Source: Candidatus Omnitrophota bacterium (GTDB taxonomy: Bacteria; Verrucomicrobiota; Verrucomicrobiia; Limisphaerales; UBA1319). From it: DNA of 26,625 nt. Both the position numbers and the translations under genes were made by a program. The stretch covers positions 1-26,625 of the forward strand of contig JAMCZD010000224.1 of NCBI GenBank assembly GCA_023473405.1, in the 5' to 3' direction. Below the pieces are notes generated by a model. It saw only the letters and a list, made by a program, of their open reading frames with translations, had not been told where the DNA came from and made no database searches. This document shows, in pieces, positions 15,504 through 22,047 of this stretch (position 1 is its first letter; the number at the start of each line of letters is the position of its first letter).

Positions 15504-15920
15504 TTAAACCTTCACTCCCGTCTCCGTGGGCTTGGCCCGCAACCACAATTGCGCAGCGAAGACTACCACCGCGCCAACCTCAAGCACGCGCCCGATTAGC
15601 ACCCAGGCAGGCTGCCCACTGACGGAAGCCAAAGTCAGCGACCCGATCCCCGCGTTCAGCAGCCCCAGGGCTACCCAGGCGAAGCCCGGCCGCCCTCTCT
15701 TCGGCTCGAACTTGAACCGCGGGAAGATCCAGTAGCCCACTGCAAAGACCAGTTGCACGATCCACCCCATCAGCAGGAATTCAATATGCAGAGGCAGCAG
15801 GCTCCAGATGGCGGGGTGCAAAGGGGCGGCCTTGTTGATCAAAATCAGCGCACCTATCGTGAACCCCGCCAGGAAGTAAAGCAAGGCCAAACGAGTCCCC
15901 CAGACGCTAAATCTCGGCAT
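15504..15920 (-). CDS. Four-helix membrane protein, paralogue of the gene at 16189-16602
   Basis: A 138-residue integral membrane protein with about four hydrophobic helices. The second helix holds LHIEFLLMGWIVQLVFAVGYWIFPRF, with a His at position 45 followed by G-W and then GYWIFPR. The neighbouring protein has the same His at position 45 and the same GW...GVGYWFFPK pattern, so the two are paralogues. The His-in-helix and W/FP pattern resemble small proteins related to heme-copper oxidase subunit I; heme binding is only a guess. The start at 15920 is chosen because AAGGGG precedes that ATG; a longer frame upstream runs through a repeat element. Likely last gene of a cupin operon, though a 268-bp repeat-filled gap separates it. 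Confidence 0.75.
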   Translation of the reverse strand: MPRFSVWGTRLALLYFLAGFTIGALILINKAAPLHPAIWSLLPLHIEFLLMGWIVQLVFAVGYWIFPRFKFEPKRGRPGFAWVALGLLNAGIGSLTLASVSGQPAWVLIGRVLEVGAVVVFAAQLWLRAKPTETGVKV

Positions 15921-15939
15921 ATTCCCCTTTCGAAGGCCT

Positions 15940-16150
15940 TGTAGGGACAGGTTTGCATTGCCTGCAAGTGAACATTGGATAGGCTTTAAGGCCAATAGCC
16001 TGACTTGATCGCCTGGCAACTAAACCTGTCCTTGCCATGCCAGCGGCTTCCGTTGACACGGACAGGTTTCCCTTGTCAGCAGTAGGACGCACCGGCGAAG
16101 GCAAATTGCCATAGTTGTTGATGACCATCGATATTAAACCTGTCCCTACA
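15940..16150. repeat. Paired inverted-repeat element with 15-bp perfect ends
   Basis: TGTAGGGACAGGTTT at the left and AAACCTGTCCCTACA at the right are perfect inverted ends of a 211-bp element. The decamer GGACAGGTTT or its complement occurs four times in alternating orientation (15945, 16022, 16060, 16136), so the element is made of two units of 87 and 86 bp, each bounded by the decamer, 28 bp apart. No transposase and no convincing frame inside. A non-autonomous, MITE-like repeat is the best description. Confidence 0.7.
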
Positions 16151-16188
16151 GGATTGCTGTTTCCGTTTTTTCTGCCATCCACCTTCTG

Positions 16189-16602
16189 TCACCTCTCCTT
16201 AATTCTCTCCCAGGTGTTCACCACAAACAGCAACCCCGCCAGCCATTGCAAAACGGCGGAAACTACCAGGGCTGTTCTCCATGTGGCGGCAGCGTTCGAG
16301 GAAAATAAGGGTTCCGCCAGGCCTCGCAGCAGCAGCCCGGCATTCAGCAGCCCGAAGACCGCCCATCCTAAGCGCTCGCTCCGCCTGGGTTGCTCGGGGC
16401 TGTACTTGGGGAAGAACCAGTAACCCACCCCCATGATCATCTGCGTCACCCAGCCGACCAGAAAGAAATGGAAGAACACCGGCGAAAGCCCGGGCACAAC
16501 CGCAAAGCCTATGGACTGTCCTGCAAGCCAGAGAGCGAACGCAAGGGCAACTGCTAAGTAAACTAGCGAGCTCTTAATGAACCATCTGGTTACGGCGGGC
16601 AT
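16189..16602 (-). CDS. Four-helix membrane protein, paralogue of the gene at 15504-15920
   Basis: A 137-residue integral membrane protein with about four helices. Signature HFFLVGWVTQMIMGVGYWFFPKY (H45 to Y67) parallels its neighbour. The region RRSERLGWAVFGLLNAGLLLRGLAEPL also matches (GLLNAG in both). ATG at 16602 lies 3 bp after the cupin stop; GGGAGA about 10 nt upstream serves as ribosome-binding site inside the cupin gene end. The two genes are surely one transcript. Function unknown; the conserved membrane His could bind a heme or metal, by analogy to heme-copper oxidase helices, but this is inference. Confidence 0.78.
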   Translation of the reverse strand: MPAVTRWFIKSSLVYLAVALAFALWLAGQSIGFAVVPGLSPVFFHFFLVGWVTQMIMGVGYWFFPKYSPEQPRRSERLGWAVFGLLNAGLLLRGLAEPLFSSNAAATWRTALVVSAVLQWLAGLLFVVNTWERIKER

Positions 16603-16605
16603 GCT

Positions 16606-16968
16606 TTAGCGTTCTCCCAATAGACCGCCTGTTTTTTCCTCAGGGATATTTTCGGAAAATTCTCTCAGGAAGGCGATAAAGACCAGGTTTTCATCCCGGG
16701 CCTCTATCAAGTGAGGTTCGGCCTTATCAAACACGAGAAACGAGTTCGGACCGAACTCAACTCTTTTCCCATCGCTGCCGGCAAAAATGCCCCTACCTTC
16801 GATCACTACAATGTATAGCGGGGAATTGGGCGAGAGATGTTCTTTGATCTTCTGGCCGGGTTTTAAGGTGAAGCGCAAGATGCGGGCATGCGCGTCCACC
16901 AAAAGGGGTTGGGCGTTGGGGTTTTCGTCGTGGAAAACCAGATCGTCCAGCAAAGCTAGCGATTTCAT
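16606..16968 (-). CDS. Small cupin-domain protein
   Basis: A 120-residue single-domain cupin. The double-stranded barrel motifs are visible: GQKIKEHLSPNSPLYIVVIEGRGIFAG (first motif, H44) and FGPNSFLVFDKAEPHLIEA (second motif, H86). The usual HxH pair is reduced to a single His in the first motif, so metal binding may be altered. Such small cupins often act as sensors or as simple enzymes. GGGATGGT precedes the ATG at 16968. It opens an operon with two paralogous membrane proteins; a link to membrane redox sensing is possible but not shown. Confidence 0.82.
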   Translation of the reverse strand: MKSLALLDDLVFHDENPNAQPLLVDAHARILRFTLKPGQKIKEHLSPNSPLYIVVIEGRGIFAGSDGKRVEFGPNSFLVFDKAEPHLIEARDENLVFIAFLREFSENIPEEKTGGLLGER

Positions 16969-17019
16969 AGCACCATCCCAAACAACTAGTGAAAGATTTC
17001 TCTTTTATTCTATCAAACC

Positions 17020-17061
17020 GGCCTTGGGCAATAATGTGTTCCCCGCTCTGCCTCACAGTGC
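17020..17061 (-). pseudogene. Short FPG-type zinc-finger remnant
   Basis: On the minus strand AERGTHYCPR matches GQRGTHYCPxC of MutM, and the DNA GGGCAATAATGTGT-CCCCGCT is shared, with one base different, with the orphan zinc finger at 19485-19503. Only about 12-20 residues remain. It lies just upstream of the cupin gene. Confidence 0.5.
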
Positions 17062-17167
17062 TTGGTCCTGCCCCTCAGCAGCTTAGCGCCCGCGCTTATT
17101 TATTTCGTTGGGGCGCGACCCGTTCCGAGCGAGCTGAGCTTGCAGCGGCAAGGGATCAAACCCGCCC

Positions 17168-17202
17168 GTCATTGTGAGCCGCGGAGCGGCGAAGCAATCT
17201 CC
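17168..17202. repeat. Dispersed GTCATTG...GAAGCAATCTCC repeat
   Basis: GTCATTGTGAGCCGCGGAGC and GGCGAAGCAATCTCC: short copy of the family also found at 4938, 20516, 23049, 25298 and 25347. It lies in the 595-bp gene-free spacer 16969-17563, which otherwise holds two zinc-finger remnants, a heptamer array and a 9-bp hairpin (17463-17486, AGGTGCGCA with TGCGCACCT). Confidence 0.65.
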
Positions 17203-17255
17203 GCCACTATATTGGGAATTACATCAAGAGTTTCTCGCCAGCAAGGCAACAGCTT

Positions 17256-17355
17256 CGTCACTGATAGCTGATTGCTGATTGCTGATTGCTGATTGCTGAT
17301 TGCTGAAAACTGATAGCTTATGGCTTATGGCTTATGGCTTATGGCTTATAGCTTC
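17256..17355. repeat. Heptamer tandem arrays (GCTGATT and ATGGCTT units)
   Basis: Two adjacent perfect or near-perfect 7-bp arrays: CTGATAG then five to six units of CTGATTG, followed by ACTGATAGCTT and four units of ATGGCTT, ending ATAGCTT. They resemble the short tandemly repeated repetitive sequences of cyanobacteria. Degenerate relatives lie at 10496-10527 and 11336-11390. Unit number is likely to vary between strains. Confidence 0.85.
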
Positions 17356-17420
17356 CTCTGGCACCGCGGACAAGAATGCGCTCCCTGCTGCCCGCCAACC
17401 AGCCTCACGCACTGAAGGCG
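17351..17420 (-). pseudogene. FPG-type zinc-finger tail remnant
   Basis: The minus strand reads VRLVGGQQGAHSCPRCQRKL, which matches the end of Fpg/Nei proteins (RIVVGQRGTHFCPKCQR). The second CPxC pair is intact; the first is eroded. It directly abuts the heptamer array. Same orientation as mutM. Confidence 0.6.
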
Positions 17421-17563
17421 ACCACGCCGTTCAAGATGCTGCTGACGATGAAATACTGCCGTAGGTGCGCAATGTAATGCGCACCTTATCCGCTACTGCC
17501 GTCGCTACTAATAAATTTCCAGGGACGGTTTCTAATTTCAAAATGAAAACTAATCGTTCAATA

Positions 17564-18628
17564 TCACTGTTGCGCAATTTTCTTAGCGATATATTCCGCC
17601 TCAGCGCCTACTCCACCTAATAGAGCTGAACTCAATGCAGTTTGGAAAAGCAGTCCAACGAAGTAAAGACCCGGTGCTTCTGGGATGATTCCACGCTGGT
17701 GACGGGGATAGCCTTGTTCGTCAAATATCGGCAGGTCGATCCATTTGTAATCCGGTCGGAAACCAGTCGCCCAGATGACCGCTTCCGCTGGGATTCTGCG
17801 CCCGTCTTCCAATTGCGGTTTGCCGTTAACCGTGCCGGTAACGCGTAGCGTACTTTCGACCCCGGCATCGACGATTTCCTGGCGGCTGGCGCGAATCAAC
17901 GGGGCGCCGTGAATATACACATCCGAACTCATTTTTCGCCCAATGGGTGTTTTCACGCTCAGGATCTGGCTAATGAACCACCAATACAGCCGGCCTCCAA
18001 AGGCTTTGCCCAGTTTGTCGGCGGGAATTCTCCCTACATCTCGCCCAGCTAGCCAGACCTTCTTTCCAGCTTTAGCAAGCTCAAGACTGATTTCTGCCCC
18101 AGAGTTAGCTGCACCCACCACCAGAACATTCTGAACGGGAATCTCCTGAGGGTTGCGATATGCGCTCGAGTGCATTTGCAGTATCGACGGGTCGAGATCT
18201 TGGGCATAGGGTGGCTTGTTGGGTTTTTGATACGGACCGGTGGCAATGATTACATTTCTGGTCAGGATTTGGCCATTGCTTGTTGTCAACCGATAGCCTG
18301 TGTCGTTACGAGTCAGCGATTCCACCTTCACTCCATGCCTCAATGGCAGGCGGAAGTGCCCGGCATATTCTTCAAGGTAATCGGCAACCTCATCCTTTGT
18401 AGGAAAGTAGAAGTCTGGGCTGGGAAAGGGCCTTCCTGGTAATCCATTGTATTTGCTTGGCGTGAACAACCGCAGGCCATCCCAACGGTTCCGCCAAGAT
18501 TCCCCCGTACGTATATTTTCGTCCAGGATGACGAAGCTGTTGCCTTGCTGGCTCAGGAAAAAACCTGCAGCCAAGCCGGCTTGCCCACCACCAACTATAA
18601 TCGTTTGGAATGATTCGTCCATTGACAT
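17564..18628 (-). CDS. Flavin-containing monooxygenase (CzcO/FMO-like)
   Basis: A two-dinucleotide-fold flavoprotein of 354 residues that likely uses FAD, NADPH and oxygen to oxygenate a small substrate. FAD motif GGGQAG (13-18), the FMO-type segment HSSAYRNP, the NADPH motif VVGAANSGAEIS and the late ATGFRPDYKW are all visible. FMO, N-hydroxylase and CzcO-like flavoproteins share these; the substrate is unknown. The start at 18628 is chosen because GAGGA lies 8 nt upstream; a further ATG at 18643 would leave the ribosome-binding site inside the gene. It is divergent from a TetR gene, sharing a 61-bp promoter-operator region, so it is almost surely controlled by that regulator. Confidence 0.9.
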   Translation of the reverse strand: MSMDESFQTIIVGGGQAGLAAGFFLSQQGNSFVILDENIRTGESWRNRWDGLRLFTPSKYNGLPGRPFPSPDFYFPTKDEVADYLEEYAGHFRLPLRHGVKVESLTRNDTGYRLTTSNGQILTRNVIIATGPYQKPNKPPYAQDLDPSILQMHSSAYRNPQEIPVQNVLVVGAANSGAEISLELAKAGKKVWLAGRDVGRIPADKLGKAFGGRLYWWFISQILSVKTPIGRKMSSDVYIHGAPLIRASRQEIVDAGVESTLRVTGTVNGKPQLEDGRRIPAEAVIWATGFRPDYKWIDLPIFDEQGYPRHQRGIIPEAPGLYFVGLLFQTALSSALLGGVGAEAEYIAKKIAQQ

Positions 18629-18643
18629 ACTGATATTCCTCAT

Positions 18644-18685
18644 CTATAATATAGCGAAACTATATTGAATATAGTTATACTATAT
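18644..18685. promoter_or_regulatory. Phased operator array between the monooxygenase and tetR genes
   Basis: Half-sites ATATAG(T)/ACTATAT begin at 18649, 18659, 18669 and 18679, exactly 10 bp apart and alternating in orientation. Neighbouring pairs form palindromes, e.g. ACTATAT-TGA-ATATAGT (18659-18675) and ATATAGT-TAT-ACTATAT (18669-18685). They cover the likely -10 elements of both genes (TATACT at 18676-18681 for tetR). Best read as the TetR operator. Confidence 0.75.
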
Positions 18686-18689
18686 AATC

Positions 18690-19313
18690 ATGGTTGCTCT
18701 CAAGAGTCAAATTCGATCCAGCCTACGCCAACGCCAAGCGCAAGCCACAGCCAATATGATCGTGGCAGCGGCAAAAGCTCTTTTCCTGGAACTGGGGTAC
18801 ACCGGCACCACGATCGAAGCCATCGCTGAACGGGCAGGCGTAGCTGTCAGCACTGTCTATGCAGTTTTCAATTCGAAGCTCGGGATTTTGCGCGCCATCC
18901 GCTCTGCCTGGCACGATACCTCACATATCCGCGAGATCACTTACGGCAACTCAAAGGTTATCAACCCGCACCAACTCCTGGAAGAGTTGGCACAGGCTAC
19001 CTGCAGGCAATGGGAAACTGGCTCAGATGTGATAGCTATCTATAACGGCGCGGCGGCTGCCGATGCGGAAGCCGCCGCCGAGTTAAGCGAGGCTTTAGCG
19101 GGCCGCAGGAAGGGGATGGAAAAGTTGGCCAAAAGCCTGGAACCGCACTTGCGCCATGACTTGGACGCAGCTCGCGTCGCCGCCATCTTGCAGGCGCTTT
19201 GTTTACCAGAGGTTTTTTTCGAACTGGTTCGGAACTCAGGCTGGGCTTTGGAAGCCTACCAGGATTGGTTATCAGGCGCTTTAAAGCGCGAGTTGCTAGG
19301 AGATTCAGAATAA
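18690..19313 (+). CDS. TetR-family transcriptional regulator
   Basis: A 207-residue repressor with the standard N-terminal helix-turn-helix: AAAKALFLELGYTGTTIEAIAERAGVAVSTVYAVFNSKLGIL (about 26-67), and a variable ligand-binding C-terminal domain. A phased palindrome array ends 4 bp before its start and reaches across to the divergent monooxygenase gene, so self-regulation and control of that gene are likely. TATACT at 18676-18681 would begin the transcript at or next to the ATG, so the mRNA may be leaderless; no ribosome-binding site is seen. The ligand is unknown; it may be the monooxygenase substrate. Confidence 0.92.
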   Translation: MVALKSQIRSSLRQRQAQATANMIVAAAKALFLELGYTGTTIEAIAERAGVAVSTVYAVFNSKLGILRAIRSAWHDTSHIREITYGNSKVINPHQLLEELAQATCRQWETGSDVIAIYNGAAAADAEAAAELSEALAGRRKGMEKLAKSLEPHLRHDLDAARVAAILQALCLPEVFFELVRNSGWALEAYQDWLSGALKRELLGDSE

Positions 19314-19380
19314 CAAATACAGATCTTCAGAATTGCTAGCCAGGCCTCTTCCTTCTTCCAATAACACCTCGGTCCCCTTG

Positions 19381-19456
19381 CGTGGGCAGGCGCAAAAAGC
19401 GCCTAAACGCACACGCGTTAGAGTTGCTGCGCTGCTTCGCATCGCGACGCAACTCC
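19381..19456. repeat. Two-hairpin module, copy 1
   Basis: AGGCGC-AAAAA-GCGCCT (19388-19404) followed by GAGTTGC...GCAACTC (19421-19455). The same pair of hairpins recurs about 240 bp to the right (19621-19700), so that zinc finger plus hairpins form a tandem unit. Confidence 0.65.
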
Positions 19457-19469
19457 AGGCTAGCTCTGC

Positions 19470-19625
19470 CTTTGGCAGTTAGGGCAATAATGTGTGCCCC
19501 GCTGGCCAATAACGATCCGCCTCATCAGGATCCCGCAGTGCGGGCAGGCTTCACCCGTGCGCTGGTAGACCTTGAAGTGGTGCTGGTAGGCCCCGCCGCG
19601 GTACACCCAATCGATGCTTTGCGTG
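19470..19625 (-). pseudogene. Orphan second copy of the MutM zinc-finger domain
   Basis: On the minus strand the frame reads SIDWVYRGGAYQHHFKVYQRTGEACPHCGILMRR... to GTHYCPNCQRQS: the last 52 residues of a MutM, with all four zinc cysteines. It lies downstream of intact mutM, separated by about 80 bp of hairpin DNA. The two copies agree mostly at the protein level and differ at many silent sites, so this is an old paralogous end and not a fresh duplication. The longer frame that includes it starts inside mutM in another frame and is not a natural gene. It could be a leftover of a gene whose body was replaced. Confidence 0.75.
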
Positions 19626-19700
19626 AGCCAGGCGCAAAAGAAGCGCCTAAACGGCTCACGCGTTGGAGTTGCTGCCCTGCTCCGCTGGCATGCAACTCCC
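19621..19700. repeat. Two-hairpin module, copy 2
   Basis: First hairpin: GCGTGAGCC with GGCTCACGC enclosing AGGCGC with GCGCCT (19621-19661). Second: GGAGTTGC with GCAACTCC (19665-19699). It lies directly after the mutM stop (minus strand) and could act as a 3' structure; it lacks a T-run. Confidence 0.65.
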
Positions 19701-19701
19701 C

Positions 19702-20505
19702 CTACCCTCGCTTTTGGCATTTTGAGCAAAAGTGAGTTCCACGCTGTCCAACTACTATACGCTTTATTTTCGTTGAGCAACGGGGGCATTTTTCACCAGT
19801 ACGTTGATAGACATGAAAATGGTTCTGAAACTCTCCACCCCGGTAAACCCAGTCGATACTAGCTCCGTTTCTTTGAATTCCCTCCTTCAGCACCTTGCGT
19901 ATACCGCGCAGCAAGGCGCCCGCCTGCGCCTTGCTCACCTTGCTGGCTGCCGTTAGCGGGTGCAGCTTGGCTTCCCACAAAGCTTCATCCACATAGATAT
20001 TACCCAGCCCGGCCAGGAAGGTCTGGTCGAGCAGCAGCGGTTTCAGCTGCCGCTTTTTGGCCGCCAGCATCCGGTAAAAGCGGGCAGGCGTGAGTTCTGT
20101 GTCCAGCGGCTCCGAGCCAAGGGCGCCGAGCACGGATTCCGGGTCCGCCACTAGCCAGACCCGCCCGAACTTGCGCGGGTCCTGGAAGCTGAGCTGCAAC
20201 CCATCTTCAAAATAGATCTGCAATCGCGAATGCGACCCAAGCGGTTCATCCGAGTGGCCTGTCAACAAATCGCCGCTCATACGGAGATGGATCAGCAGCG
20301 TATCCCTTTCCAATTGGATGCGCACGAACTTGGCCCGCCGCCCGATGGCCACAACGCGCTGCCCCACGATGCGCCGCACTAAACCGGCTGCCGAGGGCGC
20401 GGCCACTGTTCGCTTCCAATCCACGTGGGCACGCGACACTCGCCTGCCCACCAACGAGCCGGCAATGGAGCGCGCGATAGTTTCTACTTCCGGCAACTCA
20501 GGCAT
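19702..20505 (-). CDS. mutM: Formamidopyrimidine-DNA glycosylase (MutM/Fpg)
   Basis: Bifunctional glycosylase/AP lyase that removes 8-oxoguanine and ring-opened purines. The 267-residue protein has the catalytic start MPELPEVE (Pro after Met, and Glu3), the helix-two-turn-helix segment QTFLAGLGNIYVDEALWEAKLHP, and an intact C-terminal zinc finger with C240, C243, C260 and C263 (CPRC and CSKC), including the R of GQRGTHF. Length is normal. The ATG is fixed by the catalytic Pro. No strong ribosome-binding site is visible; a dispersed repeat begins about 10 bp upstream. Downstream follow two hairpins and an orphan copy of its zinc finger. Confidence 0.97.
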   Translation of the reverse strand: MPELPEVETIARSIAGSLVGRRVSRAHVDWKRTVAAPSAAGLVRRIVGQRVVAIGRRAKFVRIQLERDTLLIHLRMSGDLLTGHSDEPLGSHSRLQIYFEDGLQLSFQDPRKFGRVWLVADPESVLGALGSEPLDTELTPARFYRMLAAKKRQLKPLLLDQTFLAGLGNIYVDEALWEAKLHPLTAASKVSKAQAGALLRGIRKVLKEGIQRNGASIDWVYRGGEFQNHFHVYQRTGEKCPRCSTKIKRIVVGQRGTHFCSKCQKRG

Positions 20506-20515
20506 TCGTTAACCC

Positions 20516-20575
20516 GTCATTGCGAGGAGGCGTCTTTGAGCCGCTGTAGCGGCGAAAGCCGACGAAGCAATCTCC
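20516..20575. repeat. Dispersed GTCATTGCGAGGAGG...GAAGCAATCTCC repeat
   Basis: GTCATTGCGAGGAGGCGTC on the left and CCGACGAAGCAATCTCC on the right, with an inner hairpin GCCGCTGTAGCGGC. Full copy of the family, 10 bp upstream of mutM. Confidence 0.75.
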
Positions 20576-20698
20576 AACATGGAATTTATGACAAGCAGGA
20601 ATCGTATCACCACCTTCTGCCTTCCACCATCTGGCTTCGTCGCTGGGCATTCGAGTACAATGAATTTGGTTTCTTTCGCCTAAGGATCTAGGACCTTT

Positions 20699-21793
20699 AT
20701 GAAAACAACAGGAAAAGCTACTCTAATATTATTGACCACATTAGGTTTGATGATTTCAGGCTGCGCGTCTCCAGTAAATGCCCCAGTACCAACCGAGTTA
20801 GCGGATTCGACCCTGGCGCCGACTGTGGAAGCAGCCGAGGAAACTGCGACTCCACGACCCACACAGGGACCCACCGCCACGGTTTGGCCGCCGGTCTTTG
20901 ACCTGTTTTCACTCCGGGACATCCGCGAACTGGACAGCTTCGTTGTAACCGTAAATGAAAAAAATACGGTGAATGGGCAGCTGACCGAGCTCACTGCCAC
21001 CATCGGATATGTCAAAGAACCTTACGGTGCCTATTACCTGAACGAATACTATAGTGGAATGGACCGAACCTACGCGGTCGACGGCCGAACTTACTCGGTT
21101 ACGGGTAGCGGCGACTGGTACCTTAAGACAGGAACAAATGATGATATTTTTTACAAAGTGGACATCCCCGCGGGAAATACGGAAAAATTAGTCGACGCCC
21201 AATTCGCAGGCCAGGAGGAATACCAGGGCATTCCAGCTTATCATTTTGTTTTAGAAAAAACCGAATCCTATGCAAATACAGTATTAGAAGGTGACTTTTA
21301 TCTGGCGCAAGATGGCAACTACGTACTCTATTCGCACTGGGCGGAAACCACTACGCAGGGAGGCTTTAAGCAGGTGTATGAGGTCACCGAGTCTCTATCA
21401 ACGATCAACCAGTTGACGGAAATCACTTTGCCCCCCGATCTTCAAGATATGAAAACAGCCATGGACCTACCACAGGAACTTGGCTTGCCCCTGCCGCCGG
21501 ACAGCACACTTTTTGGAATGATCCGCTATAAGTTCGGGATCGGTATTGATGATTACACATTCAATACACCCAAAACCAGTATCGATGAATTTCTAGATTA
21601 CTACCGGGGTTTGGAGCCGACCGAAGGCTGGACGGTTTCGCACGTCGGTCACGTAAGCATCCACAAAAATGATTGCGAATTTTCCCGAGAATGCGTGATC
21701 ATCAACAAGGGAAGTACACAGGTTATTCTCTACTACAATGGCGCCACCATTCGGGCGGAATTTGATTGGCCACATCTTTTTTCTCCGCTGTAG
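20699..21793 (+). CDS. Secreted lipoprotein, unknown function
   Basis: A 364-residue lipoprotein. The signal peptide KATLILLTTLGLMIS ends at the lipobox ISGC with acylated C22. A Thr/Pro/Ala-rich spacer (23-65) leads to a folded part with repeated features of LppX/LolA-like barrels (FVVTVNEKNTVNGQLTELTATIGYV, a middle GDWYLKTGTND, and YHFVLEKTES), which often carry lipids. Two Cys late in the sequence (DCEFSREC) may form a disulfide. AGGA at 20690-20693 lies 5 nt before the ATG, and TACAAT at 20656-20661 may be its -10. The gene stands alone. Lipid carrying is only inferred. Confidence 0.82.
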   Translation: MKTTGKATLILLTTLGLMISGCASPVNAPVPTELADSTLAPTVEAAEETATPRPTQGPTATVWPPVFDLFSLRDIRELDSFVVTVNEKNTVNGQLTELTATIGYVKEPYGAYYLNEYYSGMDRTYAVDGRTYSVTGSGDWYLKTGTNDDIFYKVDIPAGNTEKLVDAQFAGQEEYQGIPAYHFVLEKTESYANTVLEGDFYLAQDGNYVLYSHWAETTTQGGFKQVYEVTESLSTINQLTEITLPPDLQDMKTAMDLPQELGLPLPPDSTLFGMIRYKFGIGIDDYTFNTPKTSIDEFLDYYRGLEPTEGWTVSHVGHVSIHKNDCEFSRECVIINKGSTQVILYYNGATIRAEFDWPHLFSPL

Positions 21794-21858
21794 ACACTTA
21801 TCTACGCTAGCTGCATAGGATGCACGGTATTGCGTATTGCATTGCCCCTGCATAATCA

Positions 21859-21955
21859 GGGCGAGGCATGCCTCGCCCCTACGAACAGATCATCGTTCGT
21901 CGTACGGGCGACGCGTGCGTCGCCCAAGCAATGAGGGCGGCACACAAGCCGCCCT
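21859..21955. repeat. Three G+C-rich palindromes in a row
   Basis: GGGCGAGGCATGCCTCGCCC (21859-21878), GGGCGACGC-GT-GCGTCGCCC (21906-21925) and AGGGCGGC-ACACAA-GCCGCCCT (21934-21955) share the frame GGGCG...CGCCC and follow each other. Non-coding, between convergent genes. Confidence 0.65.
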
Positions 21956-21970
21956 ACCGTTGGTTATTTG

Positions 21971-22005
21971 CTTGACTTTGGACTTTAGACTTCGGGACTT
22001 CAGGA
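21971..22005. repeat. Degenerate GACTTTG heptamer array
   Basis: GACTTTG, GACTTTA, GACTTCG, GGACTTC and AGGAC follow in succession. It belongs to the same heptamer-type repeats as in 17256-17355 but with another unit. Confidence 0.5.
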
Positions 22006-22016
22006 CATCGAGACCA

Positions 22017-22047
22017 CGAATAATGCGAGCTTCGTTCGCATTATTCG
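22017..22047 (-). terminator. 12-bp hairpin overlapping the prs stop codon
   Basis: CGAATAATGCGA and TCGCATTATTCG pair with a 7-nt loop; the arm includes the prs stop codon TAA. No T-run follows on the minus strand, so it is a transcript-end or mRNA-stabilising structure rather than a classical terminator. Confidence 0.4.

Noticed and set aside
15921..16019. Longer N-terminus of the membrane protein at 15504-15920
   Set aside because: The extra 33 residues are encoded by the inverted-repeat element, and a good ribosome-binding site precedes the ATG at 15920.
13529..17355. Tandem arrays as CRISPR
   Set aside because: Units are 7 or 9 bp with no spacers, and no cas gene is present.
19460..19789. 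A real 109-residue zinc-finger gene
   Set aside because: Its first half is mutM and hairpin DNA in another frame; only the last 52 residues match a family, so it is listed as a remnant.
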